From the NCBI GenBank assembly GCA_003013855.2, contig ML058469.1, positions 2,356,001 to 2,420,000 on the forward strand: a stretch of DNA of 64,000 nucleotides, read 5' to 3'. The translations under genes were made by a program, and so were the position numbers. Numbering within the stretch: position 1 is the stretch's first letter; every line of letters begins with the position of its first letter. Origin of the DNA: Liriodendron chinense (lineage: Eukaryota > Streptophyta > Magnoliopsida > Magnoliales > Magnoliaceae). The notes beneath the pieces were generated by a model that ran no database searches, was not told the origin of the DNA, and was given only the letters and a program-made list of their open reading frames with translations. Below are positions 36,251 through 47,302 of this stretch, piece after piece.

Positions 36251-36787
36251 CCATCACCAGGGATATCCCCGGTGACCCGACTCTGTGGGATCCACTGTGA
36301 TGTATGTGTTTGATCCACGCCGTCCATTGAATTTCTCAAATCATTTTATGCTATAAAATCAAAAATGAAGCAAATCTAAAGCTCAAGTACACCACACCAC
36401 ATGAAATTGTGGGGATTGGACGCCTACCATTGCTTTGGATCAAGTTGATATTTGTATTTTCCCTTGTTACCGGCCTTTATGACCTCATAGAAGCTTTGGA
36501 TCAAGCTGATATTTGTGTTTTCCCTTCATCTAGGTCTTTATGATCTAATTAACATACCTTATGGATGGCTAATAAACATCATGGTGGGCTCTAGGGAGGT
36601 TTCAGAAGTGGGTGTCATTATCCTAGTGTTTTGTGTGAAGTGGTCTACTTGAGCTTTGGATCTGCCTCAGTTTTTGGATCATGCCCTAAAATGATATGGA
36701 AAAATAGAGGGACGGAGTGGATAAAACAAATGCATCACGGTGGGCCCCACAGAGTCGGGACATCAGGGACATCCCTGGTGACCGGCC
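36251..36787. mobile_element. Foldback MITE with long terminal inverted repeats
   Basis: The left arm begins ATCACCAGGGATATCCCC and continues CCCGACTCTGTGGGATCCAC and TGTGTTTGATCCACGCCGTCC. The reverse complement of the right arm gives GTCACCAGGGATGTCCC, CCCGACTCTGTGGGGCCCAC and TTGTTTTATCCACTCCGTCC. The arms then pair through AGCTCAAGT and a repeated CTTTGGATCAAG.TGATATTTG. At ~537 bp with no coding region it is a non-autonomous DNA element; flanking duplications are not obvious. Confidence 0.78.
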
Positions 36788-37239
36788 ACCAGACAATCCG
36801 CGTCTAACTTGTACAAGGCGGTGGTTATTTTGGGATGTGTGCATGCGTCACTGATCCGTGATTGTTGCTGGAAACTGTAGCCATTATTAGAGAAGACTAG
36901 TGTGCAGTCTTACTCGAGATGTGCAGGTACGCTCAATCAGGCTACTGCGCGTCAAATCTGGACCGTTTATCAGGTGGGCCTCACTTTCTGCGTGCTATGG
37001 CCAGAAAATCATTCTGATACTTTAGTCAGGTGGGTCAAACATATGCATCAAATCTGGACCATTCGTCATTTCTTCTAATCCTGCTTTCTTTTCCTGAATC
37101 TCGTGACCCACTTGACCCCATGACTAGCTTGACTTCCAAGTAATGTAGCACGTGTGCAGAGATGGGAACCGGTGATGTACGACGTAATCATACTGGGTGA
37201 ACAATTCTAACCATCCAAATAATGACTCGCAGGTGATGA
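36788..37239. other. Intergenic DNA
   Basis: No gene recognised. Confidence 0.4.
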
Positions 37240-37247
37240 CTAGAAAA

Positions 37248-37708
37248 TAAAGGTGTACACGAGCCGAGTCAGCTAGCTTTGCTCAACGACCACCCTGGCC
37301 AGCTTGATCTAGCTTTCAGGCCTAATTTAAGCTGAGTTCAAGCCATAAAAAATAAAATTATAATTAGGCTCAATTTAAAACTCAGCCAAAAAGTACTTAA
37401 AATTAAGACCAAAGGCAGCTCAAATCCTAAAGAATTTCACCTCTCATTTCTTTGCTCGCTTTGGTGATTAAAGACATACTTGTCCAATTTAGTCAGCCGA
37501 GTCAAGCCGGTTCAAGCTTTGATTGAGCCAAACTTCAAGCCAAGCTAATTCAAGTTTGGGTTAGCTCAAGCTTAGCTTGAAAATCATTTCAAGCTTACAG
37601 AAATGGTTCAACTTGGTTCAAATCCAGCCTTCAAACCGAGCTGGATCAAGCTGGTTTGAGTTGAGTCAAGCAAATAAACTGAGCTAACTTGCCTCGTACA
37701 CAGCTCTA
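37248..37708. mobile_element. Non-autonomous hAT element (461 bp)
   Basis: It begins TAAAGGTGTACACGAGCCG and its right end, reverse-complemented, begins TAGAGCTGTGTACGAGG. Flanks CTAGAAAA (37240-37247) and TTAGAAAG (37709-37716) match at 6 of 8. The interior is rich in CAAGCT/AGCTCAAG/GAGCC motifs and has no transposase. Confidence 0.68.
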
Positions 37709-37716
37709 TTAGAAAG

Positions 37717-38787
37717 CAACCATCAATGGGATGAAATGAGGGCCCAAAACACATGCCAACAAGGCACACGTACGAGAGATCCAAACAGTACATCAGACAA
37801 AGACACATGACCCAGATGCCCTGAACCCAAAAATCACACTGCTTCACTCTTGGGTGGACCACAGTAGAAAAACAAATGGAAATCTAGAAAAGAAATTTTG
37901 TTTTTAGCCGTCCATTAGTTTTGTACAACAAGGCCCACCTGATGAGTCGAACCACCTGACTTTTCAGCCCTAAGATTTAAAATGGTCTATATTCCACCTT
38001 GTGGACCACTGTAATCTTCCACGTACTTGACATACTAACACGAGTGGTAGAATAAGGCATTATAGTCATTTACACAGACATTATATGCCCACTTCAAACA
38101 TGTGATGTGGGGTTGCTATCACAAGAACGAATCTGTGGAAGGGACGGATGTTGTTTTGTGATTTTAATTGAATTTTGGCGCATCTTCACGTGAATGTTTG
38201 CATATGCTACCAGCTCCAGCTAGGCACGATAACATGTTGATTGTCTCTATCTATTTCAACTGTCGCCGCTTCATCCCCATTTCTTAACTTGTGGTGTACC
38301 ATCTAACGTACGAGTGGCATTCATGTACGGTGATCTGGACCATCCAAGTTGTGGGTCCCATTGTAGATGGATCATGAAAAAGAACTCAGAAGGATTGAAC
38401 CGTTGTAATATACGATTCAGGCTGCTGAAATTTTTATTTCAACGGTCCATTTTGTTGTCAAAAGTCCTACTCAGAGAACCTTTATATGGGTGTGATCTTT
38501 TGCTGGACCTAGAAATTGAACGGTTCAGATTGACATGAAAGTATGCCACATGTTCGATTTAAGAGACGCACCCATTGCTTGAAAAGTGGTGGTGAACTAT
38601 CACCACGGAGGTCGGCGGCTGCAGGGTCACCACCCAATCCGGTTCCCACTTACTAAAGAATACATCCCCATTCAACGAAAAAGAGAAGGCAAACGTGTGG
38701 ACGACTTGAACCAGGTATGGGCTGATTTTTGGGCCCTGGGATCCACCTGATGGTTGGAGTGGATTCCACGGGGACATCGTGATAAGG
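37717..38787. other. Intergenic DNA
   Basis: No gene recognised. Confidence 0.4.
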
Positions 38788-38789
38788 CC

Positions 38790-41500
38790 CATAAAAAATC
38801 AACGGCGGGCATTTCTCCTCCTAACTGTTTCCATGGGCGTTGCATACCTGAATCACCACTTAATAGCTTGGTTTTGGGTCCTGGGCCTAAAATTGGGTGG
38901 TGCATCTAATGGTCGGAGTAGATATCCTGTGCAATGCACAGTGGGCCTCTTAAAAAATTAAGGGCTGTCGTCCTCCAACCAACTGCTTCCACTTGGTGTG
39001 AACCACCTGAATCACACAGCTGCCTAGTTTTCAGGCCCTGGGTTTAACATGGGGTGCCGCACCTAATGGTTGAAGTGGATTTCACATACACAGTGGTGGG
39101 GCATGCCATTTGCTTGTAAGGTCACCTGTGGAGAGCTACTCCGGGGAGACCATCTCTACTCATGCACATGGATGGTCCTGCGTCGTGCAAGCAGTGCCCC
39201 CACCCCCAGGTGACCATCACTGCCGGGCAAAAGGTCAGCCTATTCAGGTGGGCCCACCATCCTGTGTTTTATAAATCGACCCTAATCATTGAGGCAGTTT
39301 GGCAGCTTGTGTTTGAGTGTTTTTTAAGGAATTTGAGAGGATTTGGGGGAATTTTACCTCAAATCTAGCAATTGGTGCAGTGTATTCAGAGGTAAATGTA
39401 TAAGAGAACTCTCAAATCTATTGTTTTTGTTTGTTTTAAAATCCTACTTTTTACTGTAATTGGATGTATCCCGGGTGAAATGTCTTATTTCGGCTTCCTT
39501 TTTAAAGGTAAGAGAGTCATGTGTAATAAAAGTGATGCGAGGCTACTAATAAACTATACACATGTGAGATGATGATAATATTCCAAAACAATCCAATTAT
39601 CATCCAACATTGAAATTACATGGTCTGGACTATCCAAACATTGGTCATCTAAATAAATAATTAAAAAATGCCAGTGAGTTGTTTGTTCATAATCTCTATG
39701 TTTGTGACCCTCCAAATGTTTAAAATTTTCTCATTTTTTGCCAAATTATTAAAATCATTCTATCAAACATGGCATGTATAAACTAATTTGGGATGTCAAA
39801 GCTAATTTAGTTAATCGAACTCAAGTTCCGAATATATTAAAGAATTTCAATGCATTATAAATAAATAAAAAACTCCTAAGCAGGAGGTTTGAATCCCAAA
39901 ACATTCCAATTATAGACCGTTGAACACAACCGTGATTAGGTCACCATCCAGTTACTTCATGAAACCCAAGGGCCCAAAAAATGAGGCCCATCCGTGATTA
40001 GGTGAGTCACACCAAAGGAAACAGATCAGAGGGGACACATCCTTGATTTCCGTAGGGTTCACCGTGTTGCATATACGCAGTTCAGGCCATTCAGGCCCTT
40101 CATCTGGCTTCGACGAAGGGTCATGTAAAAAAATAGGCTGTTTTGCAACATAAGTGGGCCATTTGAGAAATCAACGGTGGGCATTTCCCCTCCCAACTAT
40201 TTCCCTTTGTGTTGCACACCTTAATCACCACTTAACAGCCTGGTTTTTGGGCACTAGGCCTAAAATTGGATGATGCATCTAATGGTCGGAGTAGATGTCC
40301 TGTGTAATGGACAGTGGGCGGCATAAAAAATTAAGAGTAGGCATCCTCCAAACCTACTGCTTTCCCTTGGTGTGGAACACATGAATCACCTATCTACCTG
40401 GCTTTTGGGGCCTGACCTAACATGGGTGTCGCACCTAATGTTTGAAGTGTCACATACATATATTGGTGGAGCATGCTATTTGCTCGAAGGGTCACCTGTG
40501 GAAAGCTACTCCAAGGAAACCGTCTCTACTTACGCACATGGATAGTCCTGTCTCATACAAGCAGTGCCCTGGGTGACCATCCCTGCACGCAAAAAGTCAG
40601 CCCACCAAGGTGGGCCCCACCAGGATTTGTTTTATAAATCTACCCCTGCTTATGGGGCCATGTGGCAAGTTGTATTTGAGGGGATTTGAGAGAATTTGGA
40701 AGGATTTTATCTTAAATCCATGGATTGGTGCAGTATATTTAGAAGTAAATGGACAGAGAGGTAATTGAAATCTATTATTTTGATGTGTTTTGAAATCTTA
40801 TTTTTTGTTATGATTTGAGTATATTTGGAGTGAAATGTCTTATTTCAGCTCCCTTTCTAAAGGGAACAGAATCATGTCTAAGAAAAGTGTTGCTAGGCTA
40901 CTAATCCAGTATATATGTGCAATTGCATTGTTAAAATTACATGACTTAGAATGTCCAAACATTAAAAAATAATAACAATAATAAATAAATCAGTGGATGG
41001 CTCGTTTGTAATTCTTTTGTTTGTGGCCCATTCAAATCTTAGAATTTTCTATTTTTTGCCAAAGTATATATTTCATGGGCTTACAATTCTTTGATCAAAT
41101 ATTAAATATGTATACTAATTTGGAATACTAAAGCTAATTTAGCTAATTAAACTCAAGTCTAGAACCTGTTAAAGAACTCCAATGCATTCTAAATACAAGC
41201 TCCCAAGAAGGTGTGAATCCCAAAGCAATCCAATATCACACATACATCCTCCCACAGTGATGTATGTGTGAAATCCACTTCAACCATTACATAAATCATC
41301 CTGTGTCAAACATACGGCCAAAAAAGCATCAATGACATCCATCAATCCGGCCTAAAAATGAGGCCCATCCGTGATTAGGTGAGCCACACCAAAGGAAACA
41401 TTAGAGAGGGAGGGACCCATCCTTGATTTTCGTTGGAGCTCACTGTGTTGCATATAAGCGATCCAGGCCATTCAGACCCTTTATCTGGCTTGGACAAAGG
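38790..41500. repeat. Tandem duplication, period about 1.37 kb
   Basis: Copy 1 (about 38790-40160) and copy 2 (about 40161-41500, continuing after the inserted LTR element) share colinear blocks: ATCAACGG.GGGCATTTC at 38796 and 40167, CAGTGGGC..C.TAAAAAATTAAG at 38940 and 40310, and GAGGCCCATCCGTGATTAGG at about 39982 and 41352. Spacing is 1370-1371 bp each time. A third, partial start follows the LTR element at 44092. No gene is present in the unit. Confidence 0.85.
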
Positions 41501-42037
41501 TGTTGGGGTAGGAGGGCCGGCAGCGGAAGCAAAGCTGAACACAAACAGCAAATTGAATCAAACAAGCCACACAATGCAATTACAATGCATTCAATTACCC
41601 ACACATAAACAATCCAAATTTAACGTGGAAAAAATCATGGCACAAAGCGACACCAATCCACTATAATCTCAGAAGTTACAAGAGATGGAATCCAAGACAA
41701 AAAAAACCCAAGTCGACAAGAGAAATCTCAAGCTTACTCAAGAAGAAAACTCTCTTCTTCAAGCTCTTTCTCTCACCTAGAAGCTCCATCAATCCCTTTT
41801 GCAACCATAGAAACCTTTAATCCTGTATTACCCCTTAAATAGGCAAGAAAATGAGATTTAAAAACCTTTTCCGCCCAAGAATCCGTGTTATGCAAGGAAA
41901 CTGCCGACCGGTCGGACACCCCTACTGGCCAGTCGGATGGCCTAAATTTGATCCAGCAGCCTTGCTGCCTCTGCTTCACCGTGACCGACCGGTCAGTGGT
42001 CCCTGTCACATGTGATTTGTGTCGTCCGTTTCCAACA
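41501..42037 (-). repeat. 3' LTR of the non-autonomous Copia element
   Basis: 537 bp. It carries CTGCCGACCGGTCGGACAC and GACCGACCGGTCAG, palindromic blocks shared with the other LTR. The outer ends are canonical TG/CA. Confidence 0.85.
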
Positions 42038-42204
42038 AACTCCACCACGACTCAAATCACCATGCACCACCTTGCCACACAGAATCTCCACATCTACTTC
42101 GTCATTATTATAGTCTCGTCGCTTCTCATGCCCCATCGACTTTATCCTAGCATCTTCACACGCCTTATTGCTCTTCCCATGTGGCCCTTTTTCTCTTACC
42201 ACAC

Positions 42205-42633
42205 ACGAGCAACCGTGGATCCCGCTGCCGATCCCGCAGCTCCACCATGAATTGTGCTCCCGATCACCTTGTAAAGATTATCGTACCTCCATACATTGAT
42301 CATCACACGTGCTCCCTTAACCACTTTACAATATCAATCACAGCCGATGAACCTGCACCCTTTCGCCTCGAGTGCACCAAGAGATATCACATTCCTCTTC
42401 ATCTCAGGGACATGCTTCACACTTTCAAGGATCCATTTGACTCCATCGAACATCCTAATGTGCACCGAACCAATCCCTACCATATTGCGAGCGTAGCCAT
42501 CTCCCACAAACACCGATCCACCATCATACTCCTTGTATGACATGAATGAACTTCGGTCAGAACATACATAACATGATGCTCCTGAATCCAAGAGCCACTC
42601 TCCACCAAGAGGCTCTATGCTGCATACAATCAA
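42205..42633 (-). pseudogene. Protease and pre-integrase remnant of the non-autonomous Copia element
   Basis: The open frame reads GEWLLDSGASCYVCSDRSSF, with the aspartic protease DSGAS at 42574-42588, and continues through VKHVPEMKRNVISLGALEAKG. After a frame break the pre-integrase leader (NLYKVIGSTIHGGAA ... VARVW) is visible to about 42205 and then stops where a histidine-rich zinc-binding box should follow. The rest of pol is missing. Confidence 0.8.
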
Positions 42634-42702
42634 TACATCACAACCGTCACCACCGTCCTCTACGGTATTGGTTCCTTCCCTAGAAGAATCTCCAGATTTC
42701 TC

Positions 42703-43346
42703 CTACCTTTTCCCGGGATTCGAACAATCCCTCTTCACATGACCTTCTTCCCCACAATTCCAGCATCTCATTTTGTGCCTCCACTTGCCCTTTGATTTAG
42801 ATTGCGATGAAGGAGATCCTCCACCCCGCTCAAAATTCCTCCCCCTCATAACCAGTGCCTCATCAGTAGAGGGACCCACGCCGCCGCTTTTCCTTCTCAT
42901 CGCCTTCGCCTGAAGGGTTGAGAAAACGGTTTCTATGCCAATAGTCTCCATACCTGCCCACAAAGAGTCCTTGAACGACTCATATGATTCTGGAAGAGAA
43001 TTCAACAGGATAAACGCTTGATCCTCGTCCTTCATTGGCTCATCTACATCCATCAACTTGCAACTAAGCCTATTGAAATTGCTGATGTGGCTCTCAATAT
43101 TGGCCCCCTCCGCCATCCTCAAATTGTACAACTAAAGCCTCAAATATATGCGATTATTCAAAGATTCTTCACGTAGATATTCTCCAACTTCGTCCATGTT
43201 TTAGCCGCAGCTTTCTCTTTCATAGCGTTATACAGGACCTCATCTGCCAGGCACAATTGGATTGAGATATTGGCCTTTTCATCGATCTTCTTCCACTCTT
43301 TTTCTTTCATAGCTTCTGATCGCTCTCCAAAAAGCAAAACTTGCAA
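42703..43346 (-). pseudogene. Gag of the non-autonomous Copia element
   Basis: Two overlapping parts in different frames. 43346-43158 carries KKIDEKANISIQLCLADEVL and TWTKLENIYV. 43131-42703 carries EGANIESHISNFNRLSCKL and DQAFILLNSLPESYESFKDS, then a basic linker and an intact zinc knuckle CWNCGEEGHVKRDC at 42724-42765. One frameshift near 43145 separates them, so a full gag is not encoded. Confidence 0.85.
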
Positions 43347-43487
43347 TCCTTACTGAACTAGAAAGCCTTTTATCTTCACCTTCCAAAGTTCAAAATATTT
43401 TTCCCCGAATACTTCTCTATGTCGAACCTCATACCTGATACCATGCTCTTGTCTCATATTCGAATTTCTGCTACACCCCAATGATCG

Positions 43488-43499
43488 CTCTGATACCAG
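43488..43499 (-). other. Primer binding site of the non-autonomous Copia element
   Basis: The minus strand reads TGGTATCAGAGC, the standard plant initiator-Met primer site, directly inside the LTR at 43501. Confidence 0.85.
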
Positions 43500-43500
43500 T

Positions 43501-44057
43501 TATTGGGGTAGGAGGGCCTGCAGCAGAAGCAAAGCCGAACACAAACAGCAAATTGAATCACACAAGCCACACAATGCAATCACAATGCATCAATCACCCA
43601 CACATAGACAATCCGAATTTAACGTGGAAAAAACCCCTCACAGGTAAAAAACCATGGCATAAAGCGACACAAATCCACTATAATCTCAGAAGTTATAAGA
43701 AATGGAACCCAAAACCAAAAAAATCCAAGCCCACAAGAAAAATTCGAAGCTTACCCAAGAAGAAAACCCTCTTCTTCAAGCTCTTTCTCTCACCTAGAAG
43801 CTCCCTCAATCCCCTTTGTAACCATAGAAACTTCTAATCCCATATTACCCCTTAAATAGGCAAGAAAAATGGATTTAGAAACCTCTTGCACGCAAGAATC
43901 CGTGTTACACAAGGAAACTACCGACCGGTCGTCCAACTGATCGGATGGCCTAAATTTGCTCTAGCAACCTCGCTGCCTCTGCTTCACCATGACCGACCAG
44001 TCGGTCGATCGGTCGTTGGTCCCTGTCACATGTGATTTGTGCCATCCATTTCCAACA
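43501..44057 (-). repeat. 5' LTR of the non-autonomous Copia element
   Basis: 557 bp, matching 41501-42037 with substitutions and small insertions (for example an extra ACCCCTCACAGGTAAAA stretch near 43633). It contains CTACCGACCGGTCGTCC and GACCGACCAGTCGG. Confidence 0.85.
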
Positions 44058-44062
44058 AAATG

Positions 44063-44959
44063 GTCATGCAAAAAAAAAAAAAAAAGATTGTTTTGCAACA
44101 TAAGTAGGCCTTGTATAAAATAAAGGGTGGGTATCCCCTTCCACTTTATTCCCTTTGCGTGGCCCCGCCTAAGTTTTGGATTTATCTGATTTTCAGTCCC
44201 AAAGGTTTCAAACATCACGATACCCACCCTCTAAATTGTGTGCCTTAGTGTGGTCCACCTGAGTCATGAATGGGCCTGATTTTTGAACTCCACACGTGAC
44301 TTTTGGTGTGGCATCTAATTGTTGGAATGGATTTCAAATAATCATTATGATAGGTCCTATCAAAGTCAAGGGACGGCGTCTCCCTCAACTGCTTCCTTTG
44401 CTGTGCCCACATGAATCACAGGTCAGCGGTGCGGGGCCTAAAGTGGGATGACGCATGTAATGGGCCCCAATCTACTTCACATACACATCACATCACGATA
44501 GCCCATAAAAAAATCAAGTGTGGGCCTCCCCTCTTAACTGCTTCCGTTGGTGGCCAGGCTGTTTATAATCCATGGTGAAAAAATCGTGCTAATTGGATGA
44601 TCATAACCCTTTGAATGGGGATAATTGATTACAGCCGTCTTTTTTTAAAAAGCCTTAAATCATAAGGTTAGAATCATCAAACCAAAGTGCTACTTTGAAT
44701 CATAAGCAATGCAAAGTCGAATCTACTGAATAGATGTTTCAAGATGGTGTTTGGACCTATTTCGTTTCTCTACTCAATTTTCACCGTCCATTTTCCACAC
44801 GCTATTGATCATGTGTCTAAGATCATCCGATCTGCAAGATTTTTTCACTATGGATTGCTTGTAATTGTACGAATGAATGAATGGCCTGGGGAATAATTGG
44901 ACAATATACCTATCACTTGAGAGCATTGGCGATGTTGCTAAGGTAGCCAAGAAGGTGGG
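44063..44959. other. Continuation of the duplicated unit and intergenic DNA
   Basis: From 44063 to about 44200 the sequence resumes the 1.37-kb repeat (GGTCATGCAAAAA ... GTTTTGCAACATAAGTAGGCC) and then diverges. No gene recognised. Confidence 0.5.
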
Positions 44960-44967
44960 GACGTGAG

Positions 44968-45740
44968 TAGAGCTGGGCACAAACCAAGCCAACTCGAAAG
45001 CTCGGCGCAGATTGGTTTGAAAAAGCTTGGCTTGGATTGGTTCAAATGGAAGTACAAACCAAACCAAGCCTTGGAGTCAAGCTCGTTTGAGAAACCAAAC
45101 CAAGCTCAAACTAGGGCAGTACTGGCTCAGCTCAGCTCGTAGCTTGATTTGATTTGATTCAGCTGGGTTTGATTCGGCTAGTAGATTGTAAGCATACTGT
45201 TTCCTGTGGTGTGATCCACTTATGCTTTGGATATGATTCTATTTTGGGATCATGTCGTAAAATGATATGTAAAACAGATGGACAACATGGGTAATACATA
45301 TACATGATGACATGGATAATATATAATAAATATACATGAATGCACACTGTTTCCTTGCACTTGTAAAATCATGCTGGTGTACTTTTGTTTGGAAAATGCT
45401 CTTACATGTCTGTTTTGAAGCTCCACTCCTTTGGAGGATGTTAAACATCATATATTTAGATACTTTTATTTTTTTTTTCCTTCTAACTTTAAATTCTCTT
45501 CTATTTAAATAAACAAGCAAATATAGAGCTGCCACCGGTTTGAACTCGGCTTGAGCCGGTTCGAAATTTTCAACCAAACCGATCCCAGCTCGAACCAGAT
45601 TTTTCAAGAGTGAATCAAACTCGGGCCGCATGGGTCGCCCGAAACCCAAACCAAGCAGATCCACAAACTGAGGTGGCACAAAAACATATCAAACCAAACT
45701 AGGGCTAACTCGGCTCAGCCCGGATCATTGCCCACCTCTA
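44968..45740. mobile_element. Non-autonomous hAT element (773 bp), composite
   Basis: Ends are TAGAGCTGGGCACAAACC and, reverse-complemented, TAGAGGTGGGCAATGATCC. Flanks GACGTGAG (44960-44967) and GACATGAG (45741-45748) match at 7 of 8. The interior holds a piece of the 36251-type MITE at about 45190-45300 and a second hAT-like start TAGAGCTGCCACCGG at 45525, so later insertions have enlarged it. No transposase frame. Confidence 0.78.
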
Positions 45741-45748
45741 GACATGAG

Positions 45749-46269
45749 TAAAACCCTAAATGTGTGTGTGGCGCTAGGCTTTTACAGTGTGGGTAATTTT
45801 TGGGGTGGGTGATCTTCCGCGGCGATCACGAAAGCAACGGTCTGGATCACCAAAACCGTGGACCCACTTGTGCATACTCAAGTGCCCCTGGATATTAGCT
45901 ATCCTACTATCTCATGAAGGCATCCTCTCCATTACCTGAGGCTGCAGAGATAGTGCTATTCCTTTTGGATTCCTTTCATGTATTTCGAGCCTGCGTGCAA
46001 ATGCACCGAATGCAGCAGCCACCTCACACATGCAAACATGGCGCACGTGAAATTCAGGGATGTTCATCAAGGGTGAATGTCGTAGCCTGGGAACCAGGAT
46101 AGCCCACTCATCAGATCAGACACACATATACATCTAAGAGCGGTTGGATATCATTTCCTAATCGTCCATTCTACCATACTTGCACCAAACATAAAGATCT
46201 CACACCTGCCTTCCCAATTAGTTATGTAAAAGCAGACATAATGCTTTTTGCTTGGAGACTTATGGTCTA
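45749..46269. other. Intergenic DNA
   Basis: No gene recognised. Confidence 0.4.
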
Positions 46270-46481
46270 TTGATTTAGTTCTGGTTTTGGCAGGCCCAGG
46301 CCATTGATAAGCAATATGGGGGATTGGGTTGGATAAAGTCCAACGGAGCACAACCCATTTACTTGAATGGCCCACATTTCCCAACCCAAGCCTGACCCTC
46401 AAATTTAGATTGACCCAAACCACCTCGGAAGCAAGTCGGACCAGTTGATCCACAGGCCGACCCGATCCATTGCCACCCCTA
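46270..46481. mobile_element. hAT-like fragment, right end only
   Basis: The right end reverse-complements to TAGGGGTGGCAATGGATCGG, the common hAT MITE end. No matching left end or target-site duplication was found, so the left part is lost. Confidence 0.4.
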
Positions 46482-46564
46482 CATGATGATATGGAAGACT
46501 TGTGACAACCATGGACCCCATGAATGTCCTTGACTAAAAATCAGGATGGTCCACCGAAATGCAG

Positions 46565-47302
46565 GAATGTATCACTGACTAAGGGAAACATGGGGGAAAT
46601 GGTGGAATTTCTCAATGAAACTTCAGGAGATACTAAAGTACACATTTGCATATTTAGAAATTAAATAATTGCATTTAAAAAAAAAGATTCATATATAATA
46701 AGTTTTCCTTTAATGGGGCCTAAAAGCATGTAATGCAAGGGGAACATTAGCCTAGAGGAAATGGTGGAACTTCTCGATGACAATTCAGCAAATGCTAAAA
46801 TACACATTTGCAAATAAATTTTTAGGAACCAAATAATAGCAAAAATGATGCATGAGCCTAAAAGCATATATCGCTTACTCAAGAAAACATTGGGAAAACA
46901 TGAGGAAAATGTTGGATCCATCCAACCATCCATGCATGCATGCCTGCCAAATTTACAAACACATATATGCATGATCCTCCCATCCATCCATGCATCCATG
47001 CATGCCATACATACATACAAACATACATGTATGATCCACCCATCCATCCATCCATGCACAGATAACATACATATATACATTAAAATAAGTATAACATCAC
47101 CGATACATTGGTGACACAAGCGACATCTGGATTTATACAATCGAAAATATCTCAATACATTAGCAATATCGATAAATTGGCGATACTTTGCGATATTTCA
47201 TCAGTACCTGAAATTTCTGATACTATCAGGATTATCGATATTGCCAACTCATCATTAATATCAGCAATATTATCAATGATATCACCAATACTCAGAACAA
47301 TC
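46565..47302. mobile_element. hAT-family fragment related to the 50072 element, left end lost
   Basis: It shares GTATCACT.ACTAA.GGAAAC, TTTCTCAATGAAACTTCAG and CATTGGCGATAC with 50167-51080. The right end, reverse-complemented, reads GATTGTTCTGAGTATTGG, like the terminus at 51095. A CATC/CATG array is embedded at 46915-47060. The left terminal repeat and target-site duplication are not found. Confidence 0.6.
46915..47060. repeat. CATC/CATG/ACAT short tandem array
   Basis: Degenerate tetranucleotide repeats such as CCATCCATGCATGCATGCC, ACATACATACAAACATACAT and CCATCCATCCATCC. A related array is in the element at 50072-51095 (about 50565-50755). Confidence 0.85.

Larger units (their letters stand above)
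41501..44057 (-). mobile_element. Non-autonomous Copia LTR retrotransposon with internal deletion
   Basis: Direct repeats at 41501-42037 and 43501-44057 have the ends TGTTGG...CCAACA (the second starts TATTGG). Read on the minus strand, the 44057 end is 5'. The primer binding site TGGTATCAGAGC follows the 5' LTR at 43488-43499. Gag and protease are present, then the sequence jumps from the pre-integrase region to the pre-3'-LTR region; integrase, RT and RNase H are absent. Flanks AAAGG (41496-41500) and AAATG (44058-44062) are a 4/5-matching 5-bp duplication. Total 2.56 kb. It must have moved with enzymes from another element. Confidence 0.88.

Noticed and set aside
46661..47155. 164-residue minus-strand frame rich in CMDGWMDG-type repeats
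   Set aside because: Produced by the CATC/CATG tandem array, which is open by chance; it lies in a hAT-family fragment.
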